A DNA stretch of 64,000 bases from Polytrichum commune (lineage: Eukaryota > Streptophyta > Polytrichopsida > Polytrichales > Polytrichaceae). Where the stretch lies: the NCBI GenBank assembly GCA_950295325.1, contig OX485807.1, positions 13,729,001 through 13,793,000 of the forward strand, given 5' to 3'. How positions within the stretch are numbered: position 1 is the first letter of the stretch; the number at the start of each line of letters is the position of its first letter. This document shows positions 12,569 to 22,554 of the stretch, piece by piece. A program made the position numbers and the translations under genes. Below the pieces are notes generated by a model. It was not told where the DNA came from. It worked only from the letters and a program-made list of their open reading frames with translations, and did no database searches.

Positions 12569-12907
12569 ATGCAAGGGGGAGGTGTAGAAGTGAAGTTACT
12601 AGCAAGGTCAAGCTCTGTTCGGGAGGTCAGGGACACAAGGTCCTATCAGAGGATGCGAAGTGATGATGAGGAGGAATCGGGTAACAGATCGATGAGGTCT
12701 GAGAGCCCTGTTCGCGCGTCGTTGAAGTGGTTGCATCGTGCCTTGGCGGGGCCTGCTGCTGCTTTCGCTGCCTCCTCCTCCCAAGTGCCGCTGTCGGAGA
12801 GTCCCAAGCGGGAGTTGAGGATGAAGTCGGCGGCGAAAGCGAGGAGTAGTAGCAGTCACTCGATCAAGAAGCATCAGGAGAAGCATTTCTCAAGCCGCTG
12901 GTGCTAA
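12569..12907 (+). CDS. Small basic Ser/Arg-rich protein, unknown family (paralogue B)
   Basis: A single-exon frame of 112 codons runs from the ATG at 12569 to a TAA at 12905. It is the clear relative of the protein at 9290-9646 and shares the same ordered blocks: SYQRMR (25-30), an acidic patch (32-36), SESPVRASLKWLHRAL (44-59), VPLSESPKRELRM (74-86) and a tail ending F-S-S-RWC. S46 and S78 sit in SP-x-R/K contexts. The tail is rich in Ser, Lys and His. The frame stays open upstream to about 12497, but this is the first ATG in frame. The gene's last bases and its 3' flank have been copied downstream (13046-13345), which may mark this locus as prone to duplication. The function is not known to me. 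The block-wise conservation between two copies that have diverged elsewhere argues for purifying selection. Confidence 0.65.
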   Translation: MQGGGVEVKLLARSSSVREVRDTRSYQRMRSDDEEESGNRSMRSESPVRASLKWLHRALAGPAAAFAASSSQVPLSESPKRELRMKSAAKARSSSSHSIKKHQEKHFSSRWC

Positions 12908-12919
12908 GCCCTACTTCAA

Positions 12920-13345
12920 AAATTTCGGAAGCTTTCTACTCGAACACATGCCTAGAATAATAGCCACAGCAACCATTACTACTTCCGACAGTTGCCCCCC
13001 AGATGTGTTGATTACATCTTGCGCTCCGAATCACTTCCAAGTGCTGGCTATGGCGGATGAGACCAATTTACGAGACAATAAGACGCAGGAGAAGCATTAT
13101 TCAAGCCCCTGGTGCTAACCCTATCTCTGGCTATGGCGTATGAGACCGCTTTACGAGACAGTTAGGAGCAGCAGAAGCATTTTTAAAGCCACTGGTGCTA
13201 ACTTTACCACCGTTACTCTTTTTCAGAGGCTTCCACTTGATCACATTGTGTCGCTTAGAATAACAACAGCCACAACAACTCTAGCTGCCTCCCAGGTGTG
13301 CTGATCCCTAATCACTTCCAAGGGTTGGCTATGGCGGAGACCACT
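12920..13345 (+). pseudogene. Tandem remnants of the 3' end of paralogue B
   Basis: Two short stretches repeat the end of the gene at 12569-12907. At 13083-13118 the frame reads TQEKHYSSPWC and then stop. At 13172-13201 it reads QKHF, stop, SHWC, stop. Both are embedded in repeats of GGCTATGGCG...GAGACC...TTTACGAGAC that begin near 13046 and 13127, with a third partial copy near 13329. The flank 12920-13046 also resembles 13205-13328. Together these show that the terminal coding segment and the 3' flank were copied in tandem and then decayed. Confidence 0.75.
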
Positions 13346-13459
13346 TTACGCTGTCTAAAGTTGCGATGGATTGTTGAAACAATGTCGGTACAGCAGCAAG
13401 CAAGTGGCAATGAAGATGAATAGTCACCGTACTCGTGGGGGAGGTGACTAGCCTGCTCG

Positions 13460-14270
13460 TTTCCAGCTTAAATTTAAATCACTGAGCCCTTTCCTCCAAT
13501 TTTACCGCACACGACCGAGACAAATCACGAGATGGACTTGCTGTCATCCTCTGTTCCAAACTCCCGAAGTAGGAAGGAAGAACACGAAAGATTGTTGTAA
13601 TTAACGAGTATGTGCAATTTGCAGGGGTTGGATTAGGGTATGAATAGGACACAAGAGTGATGCATAATTGTGATGCATTCTAGCTGGAGAAACAGCACAT
13701 TCTCCGTCACGGCACTAGACTGGAACAATATCAATAAACTTTGATCAAGTAAGTGTTGATGAAACCAAGTTTATCAATTGCTTGCTCCAAGCTTTTTCAA
13801 GTCGCTGAGGCTTTTTCCTCCAATCTTTTCGCACATGAAGCGCCAGCGACCGAAACAAGTCACGAGACACACTTGCCGATCATCCTCTGTTTACCAAAGT
13901 CCCCGGATCAGGAAGGGAAGCATATGAAAGATTGTTGTAAATACTTTTGCAAGATAACTATCTGCAATTTTCAGGGGGTTGGATTAGGGTATGTAAGACA
14001 AGATCGGACACAGTTGTGATGATTCTAGCTGCTGAACAACATAATTCAAGTAAGTTCCGCATTTGATGAAAGACTAATTTCTCTCAATTGTTGCGACTGC
14101 CTCTCTGCTTTGTCATCTGCAATGTGCAAGGGATGGATTAAGGTTTGTGGTACACAAGTGAACACGATTATGACTACGATTCTAGCTGAAGAAAAGAAAA
14201 GAAAAAACAGCACAATCTCCATCATGAAACTGACTGGAACAATTTTTAATATACTTTAAACAGTAGAGTT
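13460..14270. repeat. Three diverged tandem copies of about 290 bp
   Basis: The landmarks TTTCCTCCAAT, ACGAGA, CATCCTCTGTT, GAAAGATTGTTGTAA, GGTTGGATTAGGGTATG and GATTCTAGCTG occur in the same order in 13460-13757 and 13758-14055. A shorter, more diverged third copy (14056-14270) retains the last part. The copies contain no conserved reading frame, so they look non-coding. Confidence 0.75.
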
Positions 14271-14289
14271 CATTGAGCATTGATAGTCT

Positions 14290-15204
14290 GCCAACCCGCC
14301 ATTGATGTCGAGGATCATCTCATCTCTGTTGTAAACTTCCCGCCCTGTGCATATAATGTGAGGCCGACCTGATTTCGTGCTCATCAAGTGACATCATTAG
14401 TAAGTGGGGAAAGCTCGTTCGTTCTCTTTCCTCCACGAATAATCCACAGTTGTATTGCAATTTGATTTCATAATAAAAGCGGAAGATGCAAATTGTTGCT
14501 CGAGTTCCTCTAGCTAGAATCCGTAGTGGATGGGAAAGTGGGAATGGGTTCGCTTAGGGTTAGAAAGAGGCACACGTTTCTTAGGTTGAGTAATGTTATG
14601 TTATGGGTCCACCGATTCCCAAACACATATATGACTCATCCAAATGGAGTTCTTTCTATCCACGCAAAGAGCATCTTCTCCATAACCGCTTGCTCATCCA
14701 AGAGCAAAAGGGCCATTAAAAAACATGTCACAATGACGTTTTCATTCATGGAGGCACTATATATATCATCCCATACTTCCTAGAATTTGCCCATGAGTCG
14801 ATCGGTTCTGATAAAATAACCAACTTTGAGTGGGTGGATGACTCACCGTTGCCGCCGCTCCTCCCGCGGCTTATCATCCACTCTCCTCTTGATGGTTATC
14901 TAGTCCACAACCCTACGGCTCCTGTCCATAAAGCAAAGTAGGTGTGGTCCAGACCTTGAGTAGGTGGATGTCTCACTTGCGTATCACGACTTGTCATCCA
15001 CTCTCTTCTCACACCAACTACAGTATGTTGTCCATATCCAGTCGCTTATCCAAGTGGAAAGCACTTCCATGAGTTCCCATGTGTGTTTTTTCTCTATCCC
15101 CAACCTCAAGTTTCCCACCCGTGAGCATACCCGTTATGCCCCATAAACCAACTTGAGAGTGGGTGGCTAGCTTGCTTGTCGCTATGGAAGTGTTTGAGCA
15201 TATA
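14290..15204 (+). repeat. Dispersed repeat related to 37.19-37.54 kb (opposite orientation)
   Basis: Blocks such as GCTCATCCAAGAGCAAAAGGG, catccactctcct and a short 'atccatgga' block are shared with the reverse complement of the region near 37190-37540. Here the motif CTTGTCATCCACTCT-CT occurs three times (about 14875, 14990 and 15655), which suggests an internally repetitive element. No gene is seen. Confidence 0.5.
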
Positions 15205-15640
15205 TAGTCGGTCAAGATCTTAGTGATTCTAAATCCCACCGGTTACATGTCGATATCTTCCGGTCTTGCTTTCACTCATTTGAGGTATATTCCATACATT
15301 CCTCTAAAATGGTCGGTAATTTTTTCCTTGCAGTCTTAGAGCAGTGATCGGGGAGATTTTTGGGCATAATCGGTTGAAACCCTAATGTTTGCAAATCCAA
15401 CCGGTTACATGTGTTCATCCTTTGGTTTTTTTCCTTTATTAAACTGGGGTATATTCTATAGATTCCTCTAAAATGACCGGTAATTCTCCTGCAGTCTTGA
15501 ACTTCGACCGGTTATTTCTCAAACTCAACCGGTTCATCTGTAACGAACTGCCGGTTCTCCCCGATCATAGGTCTTGACCTTCAACCGGTCGTTTCTCGAA
15601 CTCCACCGGTTCATCGGCACCAAACCGCCGGTTCTTCCGG
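15205..15640 (-). repeat. AACCGGTT-family repeat, copy 1 (at least two units)
   Basis: On the minus strand this matches the body of the repeat at 28.4-29.3 kb: an AACCGGTT-rich start, then GAGGAATCTATGGAATATACC, then CAACATGTAACCGGTTGGATTTAGAATCA and a GGTCAAGATC block at the left edge. One unit covers about 15205-15340, a second about 15370-15560, and a partial one reaches 15640. Confidence 0.8.
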
Positions 15641-17236
15641 GACATGTATAGATCCATCCACCACTCTCCTCTTATTGTCAAAGGGTGAAGTTCCTCCAAA
15701 ACCTCACCCCCCTCACGGCGCCAACCTCCCTCCGAGATTTGGCATGCTTTCATACTTTCAATTCTTAACTCCTTTTTATTTGATGAACGAGAACGGTTGG
15801 TTGGTCGGTGAGTGCCACAAGTATATTTATATGTGCCTTATGCCCCCTCCCCACCATACTTTAGCGAAGCCTAAAACTTGGTTCTAACAACAACCCGGCC
15901 TCCACACCATCGACATTATCTAGTGCCGAGCCTAGTTGGCACATGATGTGGCATGGCTTACAAGTGGAGGTTTTAAGCCCCAAAGCACCCACCCTCCCAT
16001 CGGTACCTAGACATAACATGAGGCAAGAATACAGGACTTTCAAAAGTGTCGCCACCCGCCCTTGTGATTAGGTATTTTTTAGTCTTAGCTCCTTGTGCCC
16101 TCGTAGCTCCATTAACAAGCAAAAAAAACCGATGGTAAGGTAGATGAGTAGAAAATCATTTGGGAACGGGACAAAAACCACCCAACATTCATTGTTTGGT
16201 AGAGAAAATAAAACCACGAACATGTATGAAAGCTACTTAACTAAAACCTACTCAAAAACCTCCAGAACAAGTTCTTGTAGGTGCACTGAGATAGCCGGAT
16301 GCCTCCCCTATAACTGAGGGAGCTTTACCTGGGTTTTAGAAACGACTTTGGTTATTTGGTAAACTCAAGTGGGGAGGGGGCATTATTATTATTATAATAC
16401 AAGCTACTATTGCATACACACAAGCGCATGCAATTCAAAAGCACCTTTAAATTTCTCCGGGTGACTGCAGCCACATGATCGTCATTTCATTTCATTCAAT
16501 GCAGGTGGCTGCGGCAGGGGGGGCCTTTTTCTTCTGGCCCTGGAGCTAGTTTAATTTGTTCAAGTGCAGTTCCATGAGGCTTCGTTCACCAACTCTTGTC
16601 GGATCAATCATCATAACTTATCAAATCCAATAAACGCCTCTGACACCCGAGCGAGTACACTAAACATGACATTTGTAAGTGCCGCTTTACTACTCGGATT
16701 TACACAATGCTATGTCGTCTTTTTTACTTCTTTTTTCTTTTTAATTATTTTTTACACTTGATGCGGTTTTTAACGAGGTAAAGTAGTTGGGGTAGTTGTT
16801 TTTGTGATGTCCTAACACCCAAGGTAACATTTGTTGGTAGAATATGAGATATGCAACAAGAAAGCGGTAGAACCGTGAGGCTCTGTCCTTTCTTACGAAA
16901 GACTACAATTGGAGTTGTACACTTTGCTCATGCCAGTCCATGGCTATTCACTATACATGTAACCAACTATAGTCAATTAGTTTTTTTTTTTTTTTTTTTT
17001 TTTCCAATACGTTTTAGGGAACAACTATAGTAAACTATATATATGTATATATAAAACTATAGTTAACTACATTTTTTGGCAAGTTGAATCCCGAACAACT
17101 ATAGTTACGAAAGGCAACTAGTTAAGTAATAGTTGAATTTGTTGGTTAGTTGTTCAAGGTATGCAAGCTTTCATCATCCACGTTAGATGAACTTGACCAA
17201 AAATAGCAAGAACAAGTAACGTCCAAGTATGAGCGC
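15641..17236. other. Intergenic stretch with AACTATAGT-rich segment
   Basis: No gene is supported. A run of 23 T occupies 16981-17003. Around it (16960-17150) the motif AACTATAGT recurs in both orientations beside a (TA)n tract, which may be the remains of a small inverted-repeat element. The rest is unremarkable. Confidence 0.5.
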
Positions 17237-17646
17237 CACGGGGAGGTCACTCCATTGTCAAGTTGAAAACCACGTGCGAACAAAGTTTGCTACCCCTATA
17301 TTATATGCCATAGATAATTTTAAAATTTATGATATTTTTTCTATATGTACATATCCATTGATAATATCTTTTGTATATTTTTTTGAAATTTTTAGTCATC
17401 TCCATTTTTTCTAGTAATTTGTTTAGTTCAATTCTGCGTCATTCTAGTTAGAAACGGTATGTTTTCTAGAAATTTTTTTTATCAAATTTGGTTATCAATT
17501 TTTACTATGTAATAAATACCATGTATATGCACTCATAAATGTTTTTTGATAAAATTTTGACCCATTTTGTTGATGCAACTTAGAAAAAGTAGATTCTTTT
17601 TGTTTGCACGTGGTTTTCAACTTGACAATGGAGTGACCTCCCCGTG
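17237..17646. mobile_element. Young MITE with 47-bp terminal inverted repeats
   Basis: The left end (17237-17283, starting CACGGGGAGGTCACTCC) and the reverse complement of the right end (17600-17646) match at 46 of 47 positions. The flanks read ATGAGCGC on the left and ATGAGTGC on the right, an 8-bp target-site duplication with one difference. The 316-bp interior is very AT-rich and non-coding. The 8-bp duplication fits hAT or, if nine bases, Mutator-like elements. I would not choose between them. The near-identity of the ends suggests recent movement. Confidence 0.9.
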
Positions 17647-17879
17647 ATGAGTGCAAAGTGGTTAGAAAACTTGCTCTTGAAACATAGAAGTCAATGCATA
17701 GTCTTTATCCTATAGGCAAAGCCAATAATAAATAGGTATAACATTGGCGTGGTTCCAATGAGTAAGTGACACTAGATATCATAAAAGTGTAGTACTCGGG
17801 CGGCCCTTTCCGAGACGTAAAGTTAAAAAATAAACGAAAATTGGGTTGGATGTCACATGCACCCCAAATTCATGGAAGA

Positions 17880-18060
17880 GACGATTGAAACAACCGGTTG
17901 AAAGCTTAAGACTTCAGGGAAAAAAAAACTCTTCATTTTAGAGGAATCTATGGAATATACCTCAAATAGGGAAAAGAAAGAGTGAAAAGATTACAACATG
18001 TAACCACCGGTTGGACTTGGAAACACCGGGGTTTTGACCGAGTCTCTCCCGGGACACTAA
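17880..18060 (+). repeat. AACCGGTT-family repeat, copy 2
   Basis: This is a plus-strand copy with the same order of blocks as 28.4-29.3 kb: AACCGGTTGA, GACTTCAGG, TTTTAGAGGAATCTATGGAATATACCTC, AACATGTAACCACCGGTTGGA and a terminal TTGACCGAG. It is a single unit without tandem expansion. Confidence 0.8.
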
Positions 18061-18095
18061 CATGGAGACTTTAGAGGCGCTATAACTTAACCTTG

Positions 18096-18608
18096 GGGTC
18101 ACTTCACACATGAGACTGAGAGCCTGTGCCCATTACACTTCAAGCACTCTCATTGGCGGAAAAGGCGGAGCCGGTCCAAGTTCACTTCACACTACGCCTG
18201 AGGGACCAATGGAGTATATAAGTGAATGCAAGATGGATGTACAGTCTACATGGGTTCCTACATGGCATCGAACGGATCATGTTTCATGGTCACTTGGACT
18301 ATTTTCAAAAACCACCTCTTGGAGGTAGGCCTAACACAAAACCATGAGACATGACATTCCGAACGCTCACAACCGTTGATTCACTCTAATTTTTTTTTAT
18401 CATGTGTCTAGGACCCATGTGAATAAAAATTCATTGAAATAGCATTTGGTTGAGGGCCCGGTCACGTATGACTTCACACTACACTTGAGGGTCCGTGACC
18501 ACACTACATGATGTTGGAGGTGCCTTGGAATAGCCCGCCTTTGGACACTTTCTTTTGGGCTCTCCCAAATTCATGGTCACGGCTCTTGGCTCGTGTGTGA
18601 AGTGACCC
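18096..18608. mobile_element. MITE-like element with about 29-bp inverted ends
   Basis: The left end GGGTCACTTCACACATGAG (18096-18114) and the reverse complement of the right end (18580-18608) match over the first 15 bases and then with small differences to about 29 bp (an AGAGCC block is shared). The phrase CTTCACACTAC-C-TGAGGG also occurs twice inside. I see no coding capacity and no clear target-site duplication. Confidence 0.65.
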
Positions 18609-19380
18609 TCATTGTAGGCTCCGCCATTCATGCCCCCCGCCCCAAAAACACTTTCTAACCAAGAAAAACAATTTATACTATAAAATGGACTTGTTTATTT
18701 TCTAGTAGCCGGGGGGCTCTGATGAGGAGACAGTGTTTATGACAAGCTGCTGCCAGCCCTAGGAGTGTCGTTCTTTACAGCTTGTGGGGATCGATATATG
18801 TATATATATGCAGGGCCGACACACTTGCAGGGGGACTGGCCTTCCTGTCTCGAACAATGAACGTGGGCGAGCCGACAAGGGCATGAAATGGTCCTCCTAT
18901 TCATTCGTGTGGGATACTCATAACTAAATCATCAAGAGATATCCCTAATCCGATCTTGGTTGATGCTTCATCTTAGATTTGCTAATGCAACACATGCTTT
19001 GTTGTTGCGTAAATGAGGATGTGTAGAAGTCGATGAACATGAGAAACTGACCGAATAGCACCTCATTACGCACCTCCCCTGCGTAATGATGTTATAATTA
19101 ATAAGGGCATGAGTTCGCTGAGCTTCAAACTCATGTCACCTTTCAACCCAACCTTTTGCAACAAGAAGAAAATATTTGGGAGCAGCAAAAGGTTGCTTTG
19201 AAACATGTAGGTGGTAATTGTAAGGTGAGCCGGGTGATTGTAAGGTAATCCAACGTACGACAGCCTCACATGCAACTCTGAAACAAAATCCCCAAAATAC
19301 GTGGACAAAACTATATATGTACGGTATCACAACACTAATTAACGCGAATCCATATTACACTATGGCCATAATTACCCCGG
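18609..19380. other. Intergenic stretch
   Basis: No gene, RNA or repeat is recognised. Short open frames on the minus strand (19066-19330) overlap in two registers and show no domain. Confidence 0.5.
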
Positions 19381-19480
19381 CATAGTTTAGGGCCATATAC
19401 AAACACGCACCCAAAATCATCAAGGAGGCACTTCAACAAGCTAAAGCACTAATCCCGACCCCACCACCACCACACCACAC

Positions 19481-20176
19481 ATGAACCATCCTCAGTCAAC
19501 ACAACAAACACCCACAAACATTGCACACGACCCAAACACTCCCCCCCCCCCCCCCCCCCAACCCACACTAGGGCGAACAATCCATGCCATAATTAAAGAA
19601 AAAACCATCACCAAGAAAGATAAATGGGGAGCACGAGCCGTCAAAAGAACATGTCTATGCCAATGGCAACCTACACAAGGAACCACACAACAATGGCACA
19701 CAAAAGAGGAACTCTTACACCTGGATAACATCCTACTAGACCACAATATACTCCTCATAACACAATACCATAGAAAAAGATTGGAACAAAAAACCATCCA
19801 AACCTATGCTAACTACCTCAATTACACCCAACCAAAGAACAACAAATTCATACACCCCGGCCCCCTCTTAAAATTACCAACCTCAAGATATCCATATAAG
19901 AGTGCAACCTGGATAAAGACATCCTTGCCGATCGATACCATCCAAATACAAGCCTCAAAATCTAACATATACGACCAAAAAGGGAGTTACATAGTCACCC
20001 TTACTACCGAACGACAACATTGGTTGTGGAATACATTCTCTCACAACAACCTCCCACACTTAACCGACTCCCTACAACCCCCACTTCAAGACTTTGAAAC
20101 CAAAATATTATGGCTCATACAAAGATACATAACTATACTCCCCAAGAAAAAACCAAAAAAACATACAACGAAATAA
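19481..20176 (+). pseudogene. Retroelement open frame with possible chromodomain-like segment
   Basis: The frame is ATG-started and 231 codons long, in G-poor, A/C-rich sequence upstream of the RNase H remnant. A 19-base poly-C run near the start gives a proline run and is a likely slippage site. The segment around residues 33-75 has the spacing of a chromodomain: a hydrophobic start with I-x-x-II, then R-x-x-K-R-x-C-L-C-x-W, a gap, a second W and then E-E-L. That reading is an inference from pattern only. The remainder (His, Asn, Thr and Lys rich) matches no family that I know. Being next to a decayed RNase H/Cys-rich frame, it is best taken as part of one broken element. Confidence 0.45.
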
Positions 20177-20189
20177 CCTTAACCACACA

Positions 20190-20672
20190 CTACACCTAGA
20201 ATTCACCAACCTATTAATAGACTCATTTAAAATTACACGTTCATATTACTCGTCCCCTCTTACCTGCCCCACCTAACTTATGCAATACTACTCACCCCAT
20301 AACCGTGACATACTATTCGGCTCTCTAGGGCACGCGAAATCCTCCATATGGAACGGAATTGGCCTAGCATACCCCAAGGAACACAACACTACTTTAGAAG
20401 CCATCCATTGGGTTAGAATGGCAACCAAAGAAGATGCACATACAATCACCATTCTCATAGTCAATCTCAAGGATTGGACACCACAACAACTCCCACTCAC
20501 CACAAACGCTAACATACACGCACTTGCAACCATCCCCCCACACACCATACACCATGACCCCACACCGGAATGGCCAAAATACTACCAATATGTAGAGCGG
20601 TCACTCACATCAATAATTTGCATACACAACCAAGCAAAACCTAACAACGAACCTACAAACCCCACATGAACT
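20190..20672 (+). pseudogene. Retroelement segment with unidentified domain
   Basis: The frame continues through YYSS-LTCP, then a stop, then YYSP-x-x-RD-x-x-FGS-x-GHAKSSIWNGIGLAYP, and later TITILI-x-N-x-KDWTPQQ and ATIPP. The pattern of a small residue-rich loop, SxW, A/N-x-P and a later hydrophobic strand ending in W is loosely like Dam-type N6-adenine methyltransferases, which are known in some DIRS retrotransposons. I offer this only as a hypothesis. The segment has an internal stop near 20272 and ends at 20667-20669, about 200 bp before the RNase H remnant. That leaves no room for a reverse transcriptase. Confidence 0.4.
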
Positions 20673-20869
20673 AGAACAAGTACTAAAGAAAACAATTAAC
20701 ACACATATAGACACCTAGCCCATCACCCCCCCCCCTCCCCGGCCAACATTACAACGTTAAACTCTCAAACTCATGGAAAAATGCCCCCAAAACAAACACC
20801 CCCCCTCCCAAAAACACCACCTCAACACCCCTACCGGCCAAAAACAACCACCGCCACCCTCTTAAATTT

Positions 20870-21354
20870 CACCCACAACAATGCATATACACGGATGGGT
20901 CATTTATCCCACCCTCCAAAAACTCCGAAGGACAAATAGTGGGCAACACCGCATGATCAGGAGTATGTAGCCCCAATAATAACACCCAACTATTAGAAAG
21001 ATTACCAGGATACCAAAACATCCTAAGAGCAGAGCTTAACGCTATACTTATCGCCATCAAAACCACACAAACCACCCAACTTGACACACACATATAGCCT
21101 CAACATCATATTCTTAATCAACAACCACATACAACATCCAACATCACAACATCACCACCCATATAAACTATTCATAGCAGCCATAGTACATCAGATAACC
21201 TGGACCCAACACTCAATCCACATACACAAAATGCGTGCACACTCAGGCATTACTGGAAACGAAAAAGCTGACACATTAGTCAATGAGGGAACACTTAAAG
21301 AAAAACCATCCGTTACACCCCACATACACTCAGCTCACGCTACTCTTTACTAGC
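20870..21354 (+). pseudogene. RNase H domain remnant of a non-LTR-type retroelement
   Basis: The RNase HI motifs appear in order. TDGS at 20891-20902 carries the first catalytic Asp. RAELNAI near 21028-21050 carries the catalytic Glu. After a frameshift near 21080-21095, a hydrophobic SLNIIFLINN follows, where the family has a TDS with its catalytic Asp; that Asp seems to be lost at the break. Then HKMRAHSGITGNEKADTLVNEG (about 21224-21290) carries the final His and Asp. An in-frame TGA interrupts the first half at 20954. The frameshift, the stop and the missing catalytic Asp show that the copy is dead. The RNase H type and the downstream Cys-His motif fit non-LTR (LINE-type) elements. Confidence 0.8.
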
Positions 21355-21538
21355 TAGCAAGCTACCCAACAACCACACATGATGGAGTCATCCTAAATCT
21401 CCACACAATCATAATAAAAAGAAACATGGCAACCGTGAAGCTATAACAACCAAAAATAAATTTCCATACGTAGACAAATGGCTATCAACTAACTAAGTAA
21501 ACCAGAAACTCTCCAACCATTTTTGGAAAAATGAAAGC

Positions 21539-22318
21539 GTGACAAATGCCCAAATCACCCAAACTTTAAAATTCAAATATGCCCAATACATGGGTAACCA
21601 CAAGATAAACACCTTTTGGCCCCTCACGTACCAAAACCTCAACTGCACATTATGCCACAATAACGACAGAGAAACCTGGCCCCACCTATTATCAACATGC
21701 AAAAATCCATATCTAAAAGGCTTAAGAATTGCAAGGCACAACAAAGCGGTACACCTCATCACCTAGGCATTACAAGCCAACAAACACACCCGGTTCTTCA
21801 GACTAACCAATGCAGGCAACCTCAACAACACAACACCCGAACAAACAATCTCAGAGTGGCTCCTTAAATGCTCATGTCCACAAACAGCTTGCCAATGCCA
21901 AGCCAAAAAACGACAAGATATCCTATGCATACTCGGAGCCCCAAACCAAACACAAACACCCACACTACCCTCACCCACATTCACAGTCCAATTCATTGAA
22001 TTCACGTACTGCCACGACAAATTCCCCACACAAGCCCTCACACATAAACACACCACATATGACCCACTAACTAACACCATACAAAACAATGGATGGAAAA
22101 CCAACCCCCTCATTACCATCCTAGCGGGAGTAAGAGGAGCTATACATGAACAGTCCATAAGCAAACTAGCCAACCTCAAAGTCCCAAAATCCAACGTTAA
22201 GACCCCCATGAAAAATATACATCAAAATGCCATTAAATATCTAACTTACCTTGTCCTTAACAAAAGGTTACTCGACATTAAACAAGTCACCATCCCACCC
22301 CCCCCCCCAACAAATTGA
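21539..22318 (+). pseudogene. C-terminal Cys-rich region of the retroelement
   Basis: A single frame from 21539 to the TGA at 22316 is open for 259 codons apart from one TAG at 21764. It contains C-x2-C-x9-H-x6-C-type residues (CTLC...WPHLLSTC, about 21650-21712), the kind of zinc-binding cluster found at the end of LINE second open frames. Further on it has C-x-C and C-x-C pairs (KCSCPQTACQCQ, about 21868-21903). The last 80 residues are Lys/Asn/Ile rich and end in a proline run made by a poly-C tract. The length of the frame suggests a fairly recent death of the element. Confidence 0.65.
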
Positions 22319-22554
22319 GATAACTAGTACACCACCAGAGCCCACCTCCCAAAGGAGGCATAACACCTCATGTTGCATCACGAATCGCCGTGATCAACAT
22401 TTGGCCATCGGGCTCCTATTCATGCCGGTACTTGATACGGGCGTTATTTTGTCTTTTCTTTCTAAGGTGAGCTGGGCAAGGCGGTAGGGCATGTGTATAA
22501 CAAAATTGAACCAAGGGGGCCATATTCTGGTCAATAAGAAAAGGCCAAATCCAA

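Larger units (their letters stand above)
19440..22480 (+). mobile_element. Decayed retroelement (LINE-type RNase H and Cys-rich tail, no visible RT)
   Basis: This groups the three broken frames above with a 3' untranslated part that ends near 22460-22480 in a TCTTTTCTTTCT tract. The plus strand is A/C-rich and G-poor throughout, unlike both flanks, which supports a single insertion. The ends and a target-site duplication could not be defined. No YxDD box or other reverse-transcriptase motif is visible, so the copy has lost that part or the element relies on another source. The 3' end shares the phrase GGCCATCGGG and a similar T-rich end with the short element at 60805-60896. Confidence 0.6.
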
